64,000 nucleotides of DNA from an uncultured Lewinella sp. (GTDB taxonomy: Bacteria > Bacteroidota > Bacteroidia > Chitinophagales > Saprospiraceae), in the NCBI GenBank assembly GCA_913057785.1, contig CAJXPD010000011.1:1-64000 (forward strand), written 5' to 3'. The position numbers were made by a program, and so were the translations under genes. Shown in pieces: positions 63,585-64,000 of the stretch (positions are counted from its first letter, which is position 1; each line of letters opens with the position of its first letter). The notes beneath the pieces are model-generated. The model saw nothing but the letters and a program-made list of their open reading frames with translations, made no database searches and was not told the DNA's origin.

Positions 63585-64000
63585 TTAGAAAGAACTGTAG
63601 ACATAACCAATCAGCACTATGAACAAAACCAATGGTACCACCCATTTAATCCATTGAAAGAAGAAGGTCCCTTGCGTGAAGGAATTGACGGATGAAAGTT
63701 CCTTAGAAGTTCGCAGCCTTCCGATCCCCCAAGTTAAAGCAATCAATGCCAAAGCACTGCCTAGCACCTGCATTCCTGACCCAAAAATAAGATCTAACCA
63801 TCCAATCAAGTTAGGCTGCATCGCACTGGGGAAAGCCAGCAGGGCCTGCAGCACCCCCATTCCGATGAGTACTTGCTTGCGATTCCAAGGTACCCAAGGT
63901 ATCTCCACGATTGTGCCAATCGCGGCTTCAAGCGCCCCGATCAAAGATAAAATAGCTACCATCGCTAAGACGGTCATAAACAAGAAGCCGATCCATGCGC
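63585..64000 (-). CDS. Sodium-dependent transporter (NSS/SNF family), C-terminal part, cut by the window edge
   Basis: The reading frame stays open to the end of the window (AWIGFLF precedes the visible part), so only the C-terminal about 138 residues are present. Four hydrophobic helices are seen: FMTVLAMVAILSLIGALEAAIGTIVE, LIGMGVLQALLAFP, IFGSGMQVLGSALALIALTWGIG and WIKWVVPLVLFIVLIGYVY. The wording fits the last helices of LeuT-fold NSS transporters, which couple sodium to uptake of amino acids or similar solutes. The apparent start at 63983 is a TTG inside the gene and not real. Confidence 0.78.
   Translation of the reverse strand, partial: AWIGFLFMTVLAMVAILSLIGALEAAIGTIVEIPWVPWNRKQVLIGMGVLQALLAFPSAMQPNLIGWLDLIFGSGMQVLGSALALIALTWGIGRLRTSKELSSVNSFTQGTFFFQWIKWVVPLVLFIVLIGYVYSSF

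Overview
The window is a chromosomal segment of a Bacteroidota bacterium, most likely of the Saprospiria (Saprospiraceae/Lewinellaceae). This rests on C-terminal type IX secretion (T9SS) sorting domains, TonB-dependent receptors with and without carboxypeptidase-like N-domains, LytS/LytTR two-component pairs, PadR/MacB-type permeases with a soluble prefix, DUF5606 and TIGR02757 family proteins, few Shine-Dalgarno sequences, and several upstream matches to the Bacteroidota promoter (-33 TTG / -7 TAnnTTTG). The base composition looks uniform (mid-40s % GC by eye). I saw no rRNA, tRNA, CRISPR array, transposase or integrase. The left edge lies just before a gene; the right edge cuts a sodium-dependent transporter gene.

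Layout. 0.1-9 kb, all +: a secreted MACPF pore-forming-type protein with lectin-like modules, a small lipoprotein, a short inverted-repeat element, a TonB-dependent receptor, an OmpA-type protein and a secreted protein of unknown function. 9-12 kb, minus: a LytTR response regulator and a TPR/HisKA_2 sensor kinase. 12-20.5 kb: mixed metabolic and regulatory genes (two hydrolases, a ToxR/CadC-like regulator, a kinase-like phosphotransferase, a Crp/Fnr regulator with a perfect FNR-type palindrome before a flavodoxin-fold reductase, a sulfatase, a lactonase-like MBL enzyme). 20.5-30.4 kb, minus: a PadR-permease operon, housekeeping genes, an oligoendopeptidase and a fused E1 2-oxoacid dehydrogenase. 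30.9-36 kb: a 1.7 k-residue secreted repeat protein with a T9SS tail.

36.2-41.7 kb is the most unusual block: a four-gene operon of a TlpA-like thioredoxin protein, an unknown secreted protein, a histidine kinase whose extracytoplasmic part looks like a TlpA-family protein that has lost its CxxC, and a LytTR regulator. 41.7-45.9 kb, minus: an S41 peptidase, a barrel-like protein, an AraC-type membrane regulator and a DUF2911 protein. 46-49 kb and 52.3-54.3 kb are two ECF sigma operons. The first carries a hydrolase-TPR protein, a small membrane protein and a Spy/CpxP-like protein. The second carries a membrane-anchored protein and a soluble secreted protein that share a homologous C-terminal domain. 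54.6-59 kb: a TonB-type receptor followed by a third LytS/LytTR pair. 59-64 kb: a T9SS-tailed protein, an oxygenase and cupin pair, a membrane metallopeptidase pair, an NTF2-fold protein and the truncated transporter.

Together the genes describe a cell devoted to envelope traffic and sensing: three LytTR two-component systems with three different sensor types, two ECF sigma loci, many lipoproteins and exported hydrolases, and a likely contact- or prey-directed pore former. Functions are assigned from motif recognition only; no database search was run.
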